DNA from: Hyphomicrobiaceae bacterium
GTDB lineage: Bacteria; Pseudomonadota; Alphaproteobacteria; Rhizobiales; Hyphomicrobiaceae
NCBI GenBank assembly: GCA_025359185.1
Contig: JANYHF010000022.1
Span: 1 to 55,722 of the forward strand
Direction: 5' to 3'
Length of the DNA: 55,722 bases
The position numbers and the translations under genes are program-made. The notes under the pieces were generated by a model. The model was not told the origin of the DNA and searched no databases. It saw only the letters and a list, made by a program, of their open reading frames with translations. Position 1 is the first letter of the stretch. The number at the start of each line of letters is the position of its first letter. This document shows, piece after piece, positions 26,631 to 36,163 of the stretch.

Positions 26631-27738
26631 GGCTTCCTTCGATATTCTTCTGCTTCCCGGCGACGGCATCGGCCCCGAGGTCATGACTGAGGCCAGAAAC
26701 GTGCTCAGCTGGCTCAATACACAGAAGAAAACGACATTTCAGACCGAAGAAGACCTAGTGGGTGGCAGCGCCTACGACAAGCACAAGGTCGCCATTTCGA
26801 ATTCGGCCATGGACAAAGCTTTGAAGGCCGATGCGGTGCTGTTTGGCGCCGTTGGTGGGCCAAAGTGGGACAAGGTACCCTATGAGGCGCGCCCTGAGGC
26901 TGGCCTATTGCGATTGCGCAAGGATTTGGGGCTGTTTGCCAATCTGCGCCCGGCCATCTGTTACAAAGCGCTTTCCGACGCCTCGTCTTTGAAACCTGAA
27001 CTCGTCGAAGGCCTGGACATCCTGATCGTACGCGAGCTCACGGGGGGCGTTTATTTCGGCGAACCCAAGGAGATCGTGACACTGGAAAACGGCGAGAAGC
27101 GCGCTGTCGATACGCAAGTTTACACCACCCACGAAATCGACCGCATCGCCCGCGTCGCGTTCGATTTGGCGAGAAAGCGTGGCAACAAGGTGCATTCGGC
27201 CGACAAGCGCAATGTCATGCGCTCGGGTGTGCTGTGGAACCAGGTGGTCACGGCCGTGCACGCCAAGGACTACAAGGATGTGAAACTTGAGCACATCCTC
27301 GCCGACGCCTGCGCCATGCAGCTGGTGCGCGCGCCCAAACAGTTCGACGTGATCGTTACGGACAACCTGTTCGGCGACATGCTGTCGGACGAGGCCGCGA
27401 TGCTGACGGGTTCGATTGGAATGCTGCCATCGGCCGCATTAGGCGCGCCAGACGCCAAAGGCCGCCGCAAGGCGATGTACGAGCCCGTGCACGGTTCGGC
27501 CCCCGATATCGCAGGCAAGGCCATGGCCAACCCAATTGCGATGATCACCAGCTTGGCGATGGCGCTGCGCTATTCCTTCGACATGGGCGAGGCTGCCGAC
27601 CTCGTTGAAAAAGCCGTGACCGGCGTGCTGGAGGCCGGCCTGCGCACCGGCGACATCATGCAGCCGAACCGGAAAAGGGTGACGACGGCCGAGATGGGTA
27701 AGGCGATCGTGAAAGAGCTGGATCGGCTGGCGGGGTGA
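26629..27738 (+). CDS. leuB: 3-isopropylmalate dehydrogenase
   Basis: Oxidises and decarboxylates (2R,3S)-3-isopropylmalate in leucine biosynthesis, 369 residues. Motifs include [11 protein letters not shown] at the start, [14 protein letters not shown], the catalytic [12 protein letters not shown], and the NAD-binding [18 protein letters not shown]. The start at 26629 shares bases with the proposed start of the divergent M23 gene. The partner leuC lies about 8.5 kb away on the other strand; leuA and leuD are not in the window. Confidence 0.96.
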   Translation: MASFDILLLPGDGIGPEVMTEARNVLSWLNTQKKTTFQTEEDLVGGSAYDKHKVAISNSAMDKALKADAVLFGAVGGPKWDKVPYEARPEAGLLRLRKDLGLFANLRPAICYKALSDASSLKPELVEGLDILIVRELTGGVYFGEPKEIVTLENGEKRAVDTQVYTTHEIDRIARVAFDLARKRGNKVHSADKRNVMRSGVLWNQVVTAVHAKDYKDVKLEHILADACAMQLVRAPKQFDVIVTDNLFGDMLSDEAAMLTGSIGMLPSAALGAPDAKGRRKAMYEPVHGSAPDIAGKAMANPIAMITSLAMALRYSFDMGEAADLVEKAVTGVLEAGLRTGDIMQPNRKRVTTAEMGKAIVKELDRLAG

Positions 27739-27862
27739 CGCAGAATCTTGCGGCGTCTTGCCGCCGTGATCGTGGGTGCGGGATTGCCACAATCATGGAG
27801 CAGACAGGTTGGCGTACGGGCAGAGCTGCCAAGACGTAGACACACATCATTCCGGGGATATC

Positions 27863-28540
27863 ATGCGTTTAGTAACTTCGATCACAGGTGCCGCCATTCT
27901 AGCCGCTGCTCTCTTTATGTCGGTTGGCCCCACTCTTGCGGACGATGCCGCCAAGCCGGTTGATCCCTCGGCCAAGACGGGCGATCCGGTGATGGACGCG
28001 CTGCTGGCCAAGGAAAAGGAGGCCCGCAAGGCCTGCAAGATCGACATCTGCTCGGTCCTGCGCGGCAAGAAGGCGGAAGGGTCCGATCCATCTTGCCACG
28101 TTGTGCAGACCTGGCCGAAGCAGGCCATCAACGATATGATCGCCAAGAGCCATATCCCCTGGCCCTACAGCAACGTGCACTGCCAGACTGACATCAAATT
28201 GAAGCGCGCGACATTGGTTGCCGCGATGACCGAAGCCAAGTACGAGGCCGAATTCGACAGCCACACTCTCGATTGTGAGATCGAACGGGGCGAAGGCGCG
28301 GACAAGTACACGTTCAAGGTGAACTTGAAGCCGAAGGTCACCTTCGAAAACGGCAAGGCGACGGCAGCCAAACTGCAATGGGGCGATATCGAAGCGCCGC
28401 TGGTTGCCAAGGCTGTGATCTATCCGATCACCGGACTTGATAACACAACGGGCATGCTGGGCGGCCAATTTGTCAGCATGATCAACCAGTTCGTTGACAA
28501 GAAGTGCGATGAAGTCAAAGCCGATTTGAAGGTGAACTGA
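27863..28540 (+). CDS. Secreted protein of unknown function
   Basis: 225 residues beginning with a signal peptide (LVTSITGAAILAAALFMSVGPTLA). The mature part contains a lysine-rich segment with CKIDICSVLRGKK, then a beta-rich domain with paired cysteines (CHVVQTW, HCQTD, DCEIER, KKCDEVKAD) that suggest disulfide bonding in the periplasm. No named family is recognised. A convergent terminator hairpin lies 15 bases after the stop. Confidence 0.75.
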   Translation: MRLVTSITGAAILAAALFMSVGPTLADDAAKPVDPSAKTGDPVMDALLAKEKEARKACKIDICSVLRGKKAEGSDPSCHVVQTWPKQAINDMIAKSHIPWPYSNVHCQTDIKLKRATLVAAMTEAKYEAEFDSHTLDCEIERGEGADKYTFKVNLKPKVTFENGKATAAKLQWGDIEAPLVAKAVIYPITGLDNTTGMLGGQFVSMINQFVDKKCDEVKADLKVN

Positions 28541-28555
28541 TCGATCGCCGTTGGC

Positions 28556-28582
28556 ATTGGGGCAGCCTCGGGTTGCCCCAAT
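28556..28582. terminator. Stem-loop terminator between convergent genes
   Basis: ATTGGGGCA (28556-28564) pairs with TGCCCCAAT (28574-28582) around a 9-base loop. It lies between the stop of the secreted protein and the stop of the flavin reductase on the other strand, so it could serve both. No T run follows on the + strand. Confidence 0.55.
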
Positions 28583-28585
28583 GTG

Positions 28586-29101
28586 CTAAGGCTTCGGCAG
28601 CGGTTGCACCGTCCGGTATTTGCCTTGAAGGAACACCAGCGGCTCCAGCGTTGCGTCAAATGCGGCTGTCATCACCTCCCCGACGAAGATGACATGGTCG
28701 CCGCCCATATAGGTGTGCCGGGTCTGGCATTCGAACACGGCCATTGCGCTCTTCAGGATCGGACAGCCGGAGTTCCAGGTTTCGTAAGCCACTCCCGTCC
28801 ATTTGTCGGCGCCCGCCTTGGCGAACTGGTTCGACAGACTGCGTTGGGAGCTTGAAAGTATATTGACGGCAAAACTCTCTGTTGACAGATAATTTTTCAA
28901 GCTCATGGCGTGGCGGCCCATGCACCACAGGATCAGGGGCGGATCGAGAGAGACCGAACTGAAAGAGTTGACGGTATTGCCGAGCAGCTCGCCGCTGGGT
29001 CCGAGCGCGGTAATCACTGTCACGCCGGTGGCAAAGCATCCCAGCGCATTGCGGAATTCGCGATCTTTGACATCGACCGTTTGCACTGTGGCTCCCCGCA
29101 T
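28586..29101 (-). CDS. Flavin reductase family protein
   Basis: 171-residue split-barrel flavoprotein. The core segments FRNALGCFATGVTVITA, NSFSSVSLDPPLILWC and GRHAMSLKNYL match the FMN-binding flavin reductase domain. Such proteins supply reduced FMN/FAD to two-component monooxygenases or reduce flavin with NAD(P)H. No monooxygenase partner is adjacent. The start at 29101 is preferred over 29149. Confidence 0.87.
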   Translation of the reverse strand: MRGATVQTVDVKDREFRNALGCFATGVTVITALGPSGELLGNTVNSFSSVSLDPPLILWCMGRHAMSLKNYLSTESFAVNILSSSQRSLSNQFAKAGADKWTGVAYETWNSGCPILKSAMAVFECQTRHTYMGGDHVIFVGEVMTAAFDATLEPLVFLQGKYRTVQPLPKP

Positions 29102-29161
29102 GTACAGATTGGATGCGGCAGCATAGCGGCCTGGCACGCGCTTAGGCAACCGTTGGCCGGG

Positions 29162-30613
29162 TCAATGGGCGTTGCGGTAGGCCTTCGATGACAACACCGT
29201 GAGCGCAATGATCTTGATGTCGAACAGCAGCGACCAATGGTCGAGATAAGTCAGATCATGTTCCACCCGCGCGCGCATCTTGTCATCGGTATCGGTCTCG
29301 CCGCGATAACCGTTCACCTGCGCCCAACCGGTGATACCAGGCTTGATGTTATGGCGGCGGGAATAATGAATAATGCGCTGTTGGAAATCCTCGTCATGGG
29401 CAATCGCATGTGGTCTTGGCCCAACAATTGACATATCGCCAAACAGCACATTCAGCAGCTGGGGCAGCTCGTCGATATTGGTGCGCCGGAGCCACCCGCC
29501 AACCGCCGTGATGCGTGGATCATTACGCGTTGCTTGCCGGAAAGCCGGTTCCGTGCCCTGATCGTACATGGTGCGGAACTTGTAAATCCTGAAGCGGTCA
29601 CGATTGTAGCAATGGCGCTCCTGGCGGTAGAATATGGGGCCAGAGCTGGTCCACTTGATCAGGATGGCGACGGCCAGAAACAGCGGCGACAACATCACCA
29701 GCGCTGTGCCGGCAACCGCAAGATCAAAGATCCGCTTGGCAAGCTGTTCGACCGGCGTCAGCGGTTCACGCACCAGTTCGAGGCTGGCCGTATCGCCCAT
29801 ACGAAGTGTCCGCAAGGCCGGGTAGCGTTCCAGTAGGAGGTCCGCCCCCAGTTGGATCGAGGCGGGCACAACTTTGAAACTGTCAACCACTGCCTGAATG
29901 CGGGCGTGTTCACCCAGCGGCAGCACCACAAGGATCGTGTCCGGGGCGCAATTGCGGGCACGGTCAACGGCCACAGCCAGGCGGCGCGCGTCATAGTCGG
30001 CATCAGACCCATCACCCAGCGCAAACGTGCCGACAATGGCAAGGCCCGATTGGCCCACATCCGACGAACGGCAATGGGAGGCGATATCTGCCGGCTGGCC
30101 CACCAGGAACACACGTTGCACGGCAAGTTTGCCAGTGCGGCACGCCGACGCGAACCAATGGCCCAGCAAACGCTGCTGGATGACGAGTACAAGCGGGCCC
30201 GTCACAAACAGGCTGAACGCCATGCCGCGCGAGTAGTGGTTTCCCACTTTCAGCAGAAAGACTGTGGCCAGCAACGCCATGAAGGTTATCAGCCAGGCGC
30301 GGCAGATCCGCCCGATCGATGCATCTGTAGAAGTATACGTTGCATAGGCGTAGTCGCCACGCAGCACCCGGACGGCGATATAAAAAAGAGCGACGGCTAC
30401 GCCGAAGTTAAAATCGGTGCCATGCCGCGCCGGATCGCCGTAGACGACGGCGTAATATGCAATGCTGGTGATTCCCGCCCAGCCGAAAATCACCACAGCA
30501 TCCATGGCAGCTGCCACGGGCGCCATATTGGTCCAAGCGAGGGCTGGCCGCGTTAACGGTACGACCGCAGCCTCAATGGCCCGGTTGTCGGCAGTCTGAG
30601 CGTCAATGGTCAT
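29162..30613 (-). CDS. Undecaprenyl-phosphate sugar phosphotransferase (polyprenyl glycosylphosphotransferase, WcaJ/ExoY type)
   Basis: Initiates polysaccharide assembly by moving a sugar-1-phosphate onto undecaprenyl phosphate at the inner membrane. 483 residues: four N-terminal hydrophobic spans, a cytoplasmic nucleotide-binding-like region (about 165-300), one more span (LAVAGTALVMLSPLFLAVAI), and the bacterial sugar transferase domain with KFRTMYDQG, NIDELPQLLNVL and SIVGPRPHA. It opens the minus-strand part of the surface polysaccharide locus, with the WecG/TagA-type gene 93 bases upstream. The sugar (glucose, galactose or other) is not readable. Confidence 0.92.
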   Translation of the reverse strand: MTIDAQTADNRAIEAAVVPLTRPALAWTNMAPVAAAMDAVVIFGWAGITSIAYYAVVYGDPARHGTDFNFGVAVALFYIAVRVLRGDYAYATYTSTDASIGRICRAWLITFMALLATVFLLKVGNHYSRGMAFSLFVTGPLVLVIQQRLLGHWFASACRTGKLAVQRVFLVGQPADIASHCRSSDVGQSGLAIVGTFALGDGSDADYDARRLAVAVDRARNCAPDTILVVLPLGEHARIQAVVDSFKVVPASIQLGADLLLERYPALRTLRMGDTASLELVREPLTPVEQLAKRIFDLAVAGTALVMLSPLFLAVAILIKWTSSGPIFYRQERHCYNRDRFRIYKFRTMYDQGTEPAFRQATRNDPRITAVGGWLRRTNIDELPQLLNVLFGDMSIVGPRPHAIAHDEDFQQRIIHYSRRHNIKPGITGWAQVNGYRGETDTDDKMRARVEHDLTYLDHWSLLFDIKIIALTVLSSKAYRNAH

Positions 30614-30706
30614 TGCGAAGATACTCGTACGCTAGTCCCAAGGAAGAGCGGTATGCGGAAGGGCACAGGGTCTCGTGCCGTCAAGGCGGCGTGAGACTCG
30701 CAATCG

Positions 30707-31492
30707 TTACCGGCTGTGCTGCATCGGCGGCGTGTCGTGGTTAAAGGCCAGACCTGCCTCGGCTGCCAGCACGCGGGCCATGAACACGGGATTGCCGAGC
30801 ACGTAGCGGCCAAACAGTTTGACAGGATGGCGCGAGAGGCGATGCAGCCATTCGAGGCCATTGTCCGTCATCCAGCGTGGTCCGCGTACGTCATTACCCG
30901 TAAACCAGCGGAACGTGGCGCCCACGGAGTAGGCGACACTGACTTTTAATCTGCTGGCGTTGTCCTCGATCCACCGCTCTTGCAGCGGCATACCAAAGCC
31001 GACCAGCAGGTGCCGCGCACCCGACGCATTGATCACATCGATGACATGATCATTCTCAGGTCCGGTCTTGTTGAAAAAGCCGTGATGGCTGCCGGCACAG
31101 ATGTAGCTGGGATGCTCAGCGCTCATGCGCTTTTGATAATCTGCCGCTATGCCGTCCTCATCACCGAGGGCAAATACGGACTGTCCAGCATCGCCAGTGC
31201 GGTCGCAAAATTCTTCGATCCAATCGGAGATTGCAAGCCGCTCCGGGACCGGCTGTCCAGTGCGCGCTGCTGCCCATTTCACGCCGTAGCCATCGCAAAA
31301 CACCAGATCCGCAGCATTGAGGTGATTGCGGAAATCGGGATGCGCACAAGCCGTGTTCATGGCGTGCACATTGACATTGTAGATGCGGCGGAGCTGATCG
31401 GACTTGCCCCAGGCGACTGCTGTGTCCAGCAAGGTCCCGCGCGTGACGGGGTGGACCGGCAAACCGAGAAGACGCACGGGAACGGGAATCAA
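30707..31492 (-). CDS. WecG/TagA/CpsF family glycosyltransferase
   Basis: 261 residues of the GT26 fold: YNVNVHAMNTACAHPDF near the N-terminus, LVFCDGYGVKW and the C-terminal FGMPLQERWIEDN and VGATFRWFTG motifs typical of the family, which adds N-acetylmannosaminuronic acid or similar to lipid-linked sugars. The start is TTG at 31492 with GAGGAA-type ribosome site upstream. It probably acts right after the adjacent initiating transferase. Confidence 0.88.
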   Translation of the reverse strand: MIPVPVRLLGLPVHPVTRGTLLDTAVAWGKSDQLRRIYNVNVHAMNTACAHPDFRNHLNAADLVFCDGYGVKWAAARTGQPVPERLAISDWIEEFCDRTGDAGQSVFALGDEDGIAADYQKRMSAEHPSYICAGSHHGFFNKTGPENDHVIDVINASGARHLLVGFGMPLQERWIEDNASRLKVSVAYSVGATFRWFTGNDVRGPRWMTDNGLEWLHRLSRHPVKLFGRYVLGNPVFMARVLAAEAGLAFNHDTPPMQHSR

Positions 31493-31695
31493 GGAACACT
31501 CCTCAACACTTTGTTAAGGCTTCCTAATCCGCCGTGCACCAGCGATTGTCAAGTGGCCTGCGGAAAGGCAGCTATGTTCGCCCGTTATGAGTTAACGGGA
31601 ATTGGGCTGGCTGCGGTCCATAGTTCTGCCTCAATGCCATTTGGGCGCACACGCTGAACGAACGCAGGCCAAAGGCACGAAGGAGCCAAGGTCGA

Positions 31696-32745
31696 ATGCC
31701 AAAGGTACTGCAAGTTCTGCACTCGGATGAAAAGAGCGGCGTTGAGGCGCTGGCGGCCATGATCGGTGGTGACTTGGCGCGGGCCGGGGCGGATGTCGAA
31801 ACCTATTTTCTGTATCCGTCATTCTCAGCTGGCAAAGCCACCAAGCTGCTGGGCGCCGCGCGCGGGTTGCGGCATATCATCCGTTCACACCCCGATATGA
31901 TTTTGACTTATCAGGCGACGGCCTCGGTGCTCGCCGGAGTGGCCGGGCGGGCGATGGGCTGCCGGTTGCGTGTGGTGCATCAGACCGCCAACCCAAGCGT
32001 GACGCATCCAGTTTCCCGATGGCTGGACCGCGTCGCTGGAGCCAATGAGTTCTATACGGCCAATATTGCCAATTCACAGGCGACTCTGGCGGAGTTTGCG
32101 GACTATCCAGCCAGGTATAAAGACCGTATGCGTTTGATAGAGCATGGCGTCAGACCGCCTTGCCCGCGAACAGGGCGCGCCGCGACACTCGCCCGTTACC
32201 AGGTGCCAGACGATAGCGCGATCTTGTTTAATGCCGGGCGGCTGAACGAGCAGAAAGCGCAGCAGCATATCATCGGGACACTGCCGTTATTGCCGCGGGT
32301 GCGGCTGGTACTGGCGGGCGGTGGGGCGCTGGAGGAGACGTACCGCTCACTCGCCCAATCCCTGGGTGTTGCTGACCGGGTGCATTTTCTCGGCTACGTC
32401 ACGCGGGACGATGTTGGCGACCTGCTTGGTGCTGCCGATGTTTTTGTTTTTCCGTCGGTCTGGGAGACCTTCGGCCTCGCCATTGTTGAGGCGGCCATGC
32501 TTGGAGTGCCGGTCGTGTGTACGGATCTCCCGGTGCTGCGCGAGGTCATGTCCGTCGAGGGCGCAACTATCGCCAAATTTGTTGCACCGGACAACACGCC
32601 CCAGTTTGCTGCCGCGATTGCTGAGGCCATGAGGCCTAGTGAGGCTGCCAAGGCGCTAGCCTTCGCTCCCGGCTTACAAGCGAAGTATTCGGAACAGCGC
32701 ATGTTCGCGGCCTATCGCGCCATGCTTTGGCCACCGCAGGTCTAG
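31696..32745 (+). CDS. Glycosyltransferase family 4 protein
   Basis: 349 residues, GT-B fold. The C-terminal donor-binding half has FNAGRLNEQKAQ, the LVLAGGGALEE strand, VHFLGYVTRDD and FPSVWETFGLAIVEAAMLGVPVV (ExxxxGxxxxE-type region). It adds a sugar to the growing lipid-linked repeat unit in the cytoplasm. The gene diverges from the TagA-like gene (203-bp gap) and overlaps the 3' end of yjbQ by 4 bases. Confidence 0.87.
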   Translation: MPKVLQVLHSDEKSGVEALAAMIGGDLARAGADVETYFLYPSFSAGKATKLLGAARGLRHIIRSHPDMILTYQATASVLAGVAGRAMGCRLRVVHQTANPSVTHPVSRWLDRVAGANEFYTANIANSQATLAEFADYPARYKDRMRLIEHGVRPPCPRTGRAATLARYQVPDDSAILFNAGRLNEQKAQQHIIGTLPLLPRVRLVLAGGGALEETYRSLAQSLGVADRVHFLGYVTRDDVGDLLGAADVFVFPSVWETFGLAIVEAAMLGVPVVCTDLPVLREVMSVEGATIAKFVAPDNTPQFAAAIAEAMRPSEAAKALAFAPGLQAKYSEQRMFAAYRAMLWPPQV

Positions 32746-33173
32746 TCCGCCGAGCCCACGAAGTGCAGGAGGATTGCGCGCGGAGACGGGCGCTTGCGAT
32801 GCTCGATGAGAAAAATACCTTGCCAGGTGCCGAGCGCCAGCGCGCCCCCGAATACCGGGATGCTGAGGCTCACCGATGTCAGCAGCGCCTTGATGTGGGC
32901 GGGCATATCGTCCGGCCCTTCGGAGTTGTGACGATAGGCGGAACTTTCGGGCGCAAGCCGGTTGAGGGCATCGATGAGATCAGCCCGCGCGCTTGGCGAC
33001 GCGTTTTCCTGGATCGTCAGCGAGGCCGACGTGTGCCTGAGAAAAACCGTCAAAAGGCCGTCCCTGGCCCTGAAGCTGGTGAGCCAGGCCAGAACCTTCG
33101 CCGTCACATCCACCATCGACGGCCCAGCGGCCTCGATCGTCAGTTCGTGGTGTTGTTGAATGAGCGGTATCAT
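32742..33173 (-). CDS. yjbQ: Secondary thiamine-phosphate synthase-like enzyme, YjbQ/UPF0047 family
   Basis: 143 residues with the family signatures RHTSASLTIQENASP and GTWQGIFLIEHR. YjbQ can show weak thiamine-phosphate synthase activity; its main role is not known. The ATG at 33173 fits homologue length. A GTG at 33233 that overlaps the upstream stop is possible but would add about 20 unconserved residues. Confidence 0.9.
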   Translation of the reverse strand: MIPLIQQHHELTIEAAGPSMVDVTAKVLAWLTSFRARDGLLTVFLRHTSASLTIQENASPSARADLIDALNRLAPESSAYRHNSEGPDDMPAHIKALLTSVSLSIPVFGGALALGTWQGIFLIEHRKRPSPRAILLHFVGSAD

Positions 33174-33229
33174 GCGGGAGTGGTGTAGTCCGGAGCGGGC
33201 GCTCAGAGCAAGCTCCGGAGTTGCCATCC

Positions 33230-33652
33230 TCACAACGGCGTCGATTGCGCCGGCTCTTTGCGCATTTCCTCGATCAGGCCTTTGAACCGCTTGATCATGC
33301 GCTCCATGAAATTGAATGCTTTATCGACGTCTTTGTCCGACGGAATGTTGATCTCCGGCGCCGTTTGGCCGGCGGCGGTCAGGGGCGCAGTTGTTTTCAG
33401 CGTGTCCACCTGCGTTTGCAACCGGTCGATCTCGGCCTGCATGGCGGCACGCTCGTCGGGCGTAGATTTGCAGACAAGCGCGGTGGCTGCGCCAGTGCAT
33501 TCGGAGACCTGGCCGGTTTGGGTGTCAAGGCGGATGAAGCCGCTGGCCGACGGAGAGAGGGTGTAGCGGCCCGAGACGGGTGGAGTGACGTCGGCTGCGA
33601 GGGCGGGGGTGGTAGCAAGGAGTAGCGAAGCTAATAAGAGCTGGCGTTGCAT
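33230..33652 (-). CDS. Small exported coiled-coil protein of unknown function
   Basis: 140 residues with a signal peptide (QLLLASLLLATTPALAA), a short beta-rich part with two cysteines, then a heptad-patterned helix (ERAAMQAEIDRLQTQVDTLK) and a basic/acidic C-terminal helix (FNFMERMIKRFKGLIEEM). A periplasmic location is inferred. It lies directly upstream of yjbQ on the same strand and may share its transcript. Confidence 0.7.
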   Translation of the reverse strand: MQRQLLLASLLLATTPALAADVTPPVSGRYTLSPSASGFIRLDTQTGQVSECTGAATALVCKSTPDERAAMQAEIDRLQTQVDTLKTTAPLTAAGQTAPEINIPSDKDVDKAFNFMERMIKRFKGLIEEMRKEPAQSTPL

Positions 33653-33724
33653 TTCGGCTCTCCAGGTGTTGTGTTCAACATAACTTGGTATTCTGTTGCC
33701 CCAAATAGCGGCAGGGTCGAGGCC

Positions 33725-35152
33725 TCACACCATCCCCCGCACATCCACGAACCGCCCGGCCAGCGCCGCCGCCGCCGCCATAACGGGCGACACCAGATGC
33801 GTGCGTCCCCTGTAGCCCTGCCGGCCCTCGAAATTGCGGTTGCTGGTTGAGGCGCAGCGCTGCTCGGGCTTCAGCTGGTCAGGGTTCATGGCTAAGCACA
33901 TGGAGCAGCCGGGCTCACGCCACAGGAAGCCGGCGGCCAGGAAGATCTTGTCTAGGCCTTCGGCTTCGGCCTGCTCCTTGACCAGACCTGAGCCGGGCAC
34001 GATCATCGCATAATCCAGCGACCCGCTCACCTTCTTGCCCTCGACCACCTTGGCCACCACCCGCAGATCCTCGATCCGGCCGTTGGTGCACGAGCCGATC
34101 CAGACCACATCCAACGGGATGTCGGTGATTTTGGTGCCCGCCGTCAGGCCCATGTAAGCCAGCGAGCGCTCCATGGAGGTGCGCTTGCCTTCGTCCGTCA
34201 CCTTGGACGGATCTGGCACTAGCCCATCGACAGTCGCCACGTCCTGCGGGCTGGTACCCCAGGTGACGATGGGCGGCAGTTTGCTTGCGTCCAGAACAAT
34301 TTCGCTATCGAAATGCGCGCCGTCATCGGTCTTTAGGGTTTGCCAATAATTCATGGCGGCCTCCCAATGGGCACCTTTGGGCGCGCGCGGGCGACCGTTC
34401 AGATAGGCAAAGGCCTTGGCATCGGGCGCAATCATGCCAGCCCGCGCGCCGCCCTCAACCGTCATGTTGCAGACCGTCATGCGGCCTTCCATGGAGAGCG
34501 CCTCGATAGCCTCGCCCGCATATTCGATGACATGGCCGGTGCCACCCGCCGTGCCGATCTGGCCGATGATGGCCAGGATGATGTCCTTGGCGCCGACACC
34601 CTTGGGAGGCGTGCCATCGACGCGCACGCGCATGTTCTTGGCCTTGGACTGGATCAGCGTTTGCGTCGCCAGCACATGCTCAACCTCGGATGTGCCGATG
34701 CCATGCGCCAACGCGCCGAATGCGCCGTGGGTGGAGGTGTGGCTGTCTCCGCAGACAATCGTCGTACCGGGAAGTGTAAAGCCTTGCTCGGGGCCGACAA
34801 CGTGGACGATGCCCTGGCGCTTGTCGTGCTCATTGAAATAGGCGATACCGAATTCCTTGGCGTTCATCGCCATGGTCTCGACCTGGATACGGCTCTGCTC
34901 TTCGGCAATGCCTTTGCTGCGGTCGGTCGTCGGCACGTTGTGATCAACGACAGCGAGCGTTTTTTCGGGCGCGCGGACTTTCCGGCCGGTCATGCGCAGG
35001 CCTTCAAAGGCCTGGGGACTTGTCACCTCATGGACAAGGTGACGGTCGATGTAGAGCAGCGACGTGCCATCCTCGGCCTCATGGACCAGGTGGTCGTCCC
35101 AGATCTTGTCATAAAGGGTTCTTGCTTTGCCCGTGTTGGTGGTCTTTGCCAT
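33725..35152 (-). CDS. leuC: 3-isopropylmalate dehydratase large subunit
   Basis: 4Fe-4S aconitase-family subunit (475 residues) for isomerising 2- to 3-isopropylmalate in leucine synthesis, working with LeuD. Cluster cysteines are visible in [13 protein letters not shown] and [33 protein letters not shown] is the active-site segment. The start at 35152 ([19 protein letters not shown]) fits the family; in-frame codons to 35212 are upstream extension. leuD is absent here. The 234-bp gap upstream (35153-35386) has no gene I can support; a leucine attenuator was not evident. Confidence 0.96.
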   Translation of the reverse strand: MAKTTNTGKARTLYDKIWDDHLVHEAEDGTSLLYIDRHLVHEVTSPQAFEGLRMTGRKVRAPEKTLAVVDHNVPTTDRSKGIAEEQSRIQVETMAMNAKEFGIAYFNEHDKRQGIVHVVGPEQGFTLPGTTIVCGDSHTSTHGAFGALAHGIGTSEVEHVLATQTLIQSKAKNMRVRVDGTPPKGVGAKDIILAIIGQIGTAGGTGHVIEYAGEAIEALSMEGRMTVCNMTVEGGARAGMIAPDAKAFAYLNGRPRAPKGAHWEAAMNYWQTLKTDDGAHFDSEIVLDASKLPPIVTWGTSPQDVATVDGLVPDPSKVTDEGKRTSMERSLAYMGLTAGTKITDIPLDVVWIGSCTNGRIEDLRVVAKVVEGKKVSGSLDYAMIVPGSGLVKEQAEAEGLDKIFLAAGFLWREPGCSMCLAMNPDQLKPEQRCASTSNRNFEGRQGYRGRTHLVSPVMAAAAALAGRFVDVRGMV

Positions 35153-35386
35153 GATCGCCTTGCTCCAAAAACTCTGTTGGCGATGTGATAGCGCCATCTC
35201 TGGCGTCTGCAAACCCTCTTCGCCCTGCCGCGGCTGTTCATCATGCCAGGGTTTTCGCTGGCCAAACCCCTGCCGCCTCCCGATGAGTCAGCTGACAAGG
35301 TGCCGGTTTTGCCTGATTGACCTAAAACCGGTTCGCATTGATGGTGCTTGGACAAACCACCGGCTGGCCATTAGCCGGGCGCATTC

Positions 35387-36163
35387 ATGATTGCAGGCTG
35401 GGCTGGTATGCGGGATTTGTCGTCATCGCTGGCTTTGAAGGTCTCCCGGCGGCTGGCGCGTTATGTGCCGACGCGGCCGCGAATGTTGCGGCCCCAGCGG
35501 GCGGTGGTCAGCTTCACCTTTGATGACGTGCCCGATACCGCTTACACCAACGGCGCGCGGCTGCTCGATGACTATGGTTTGCGCGGCACGTTCTACATTG
35601 CGCCAGGCATCTGTGGCAAAACGGAAGATCATTGGCGGGTACTCACGCGCGAACAGACCGCTGATCTGTCGCGGCGGGGCCACGAGATCGGCTGCCACAC
35701 CTATGCCCATGCCGCTGTGCAATCGCTGAGCGTTGCGCAGTTGGAACAAGACGACCGCAATTGCCGTCAGACCCTGCTGCAGATCTGCGGCGATATCCCT
35801 TTGGGCAATTTCGCCTTCCCGTTCGGCAATGCCGGGCTGTCGCGCAAGCGGCAGCTGCAACGCCAGTATGATAGCTGCCGTGGCATTCACGTCGGCACCA
35901 ATCGCGGGATTATCGATCTGGCGATGTTGCGTGTGCAGGAGCTTTACGAGAGCACGGGAAAAGTAGGCGTCGACCGGCTACTGGACGATGTTGAGCGCAA
36001 AGGCGGATGGCTGATTTTCTATACCCACGACGTGGCTGAAAACCCCAGCGCCATCGGATGCACGCCAGCGTTGCTGGACCATGCCCTCAAGGCGATCACG
36101 ACACGCGGCATCACTTGCATGACAATTGCCAGGGCGCTGACGGAACTCAAACTCACGCCCTGA
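35387..36163 (+). CDS. Polysaccharide deacetylase family protein (NodB domain)
   Basis: 258 residues, carbohydrate esterase family 4. The NodB motifs SFTFDDVPD (motif 1 Asp pair) and HEIGCHTYAHAA (motif 2 metal His) are clear; the C-terminal IFYTHDV supplies the motif 5 His. It would remove N-acetyl groups from an amino-sugar polysaccharide or modify the exported glycan. No signal peptide is seen, so a cytoplasmic or membrane-side location is possible. An ATG at 35408 is an alternative start. Its 3' end overlaps the polymerase gene by 11 bases on the other strand. Confidence 0.88.
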   Translation: MIAGWAGMRDLSSSLALKVSRRLARYVPTRPRMLRPQRAVVSFTFDDVPDTAYTNGARLLDDYGLRGTFYIAPGICGKTEDHWRVLTREQTADLSRRGHEIGCHTYAHAAVQSLSVAQLEQDDRNCRQTLLQICGDIPLGNFAFPFGNAGLSRKRQLQRQYDSCRGIHVGTNRGIIDLAMLRVQELYESTGKVGVDRLLDDVERKGGWLIFYTHDVAENPSAIGCTPALLDHALKAITTRGITCMTIARALTELKLTP

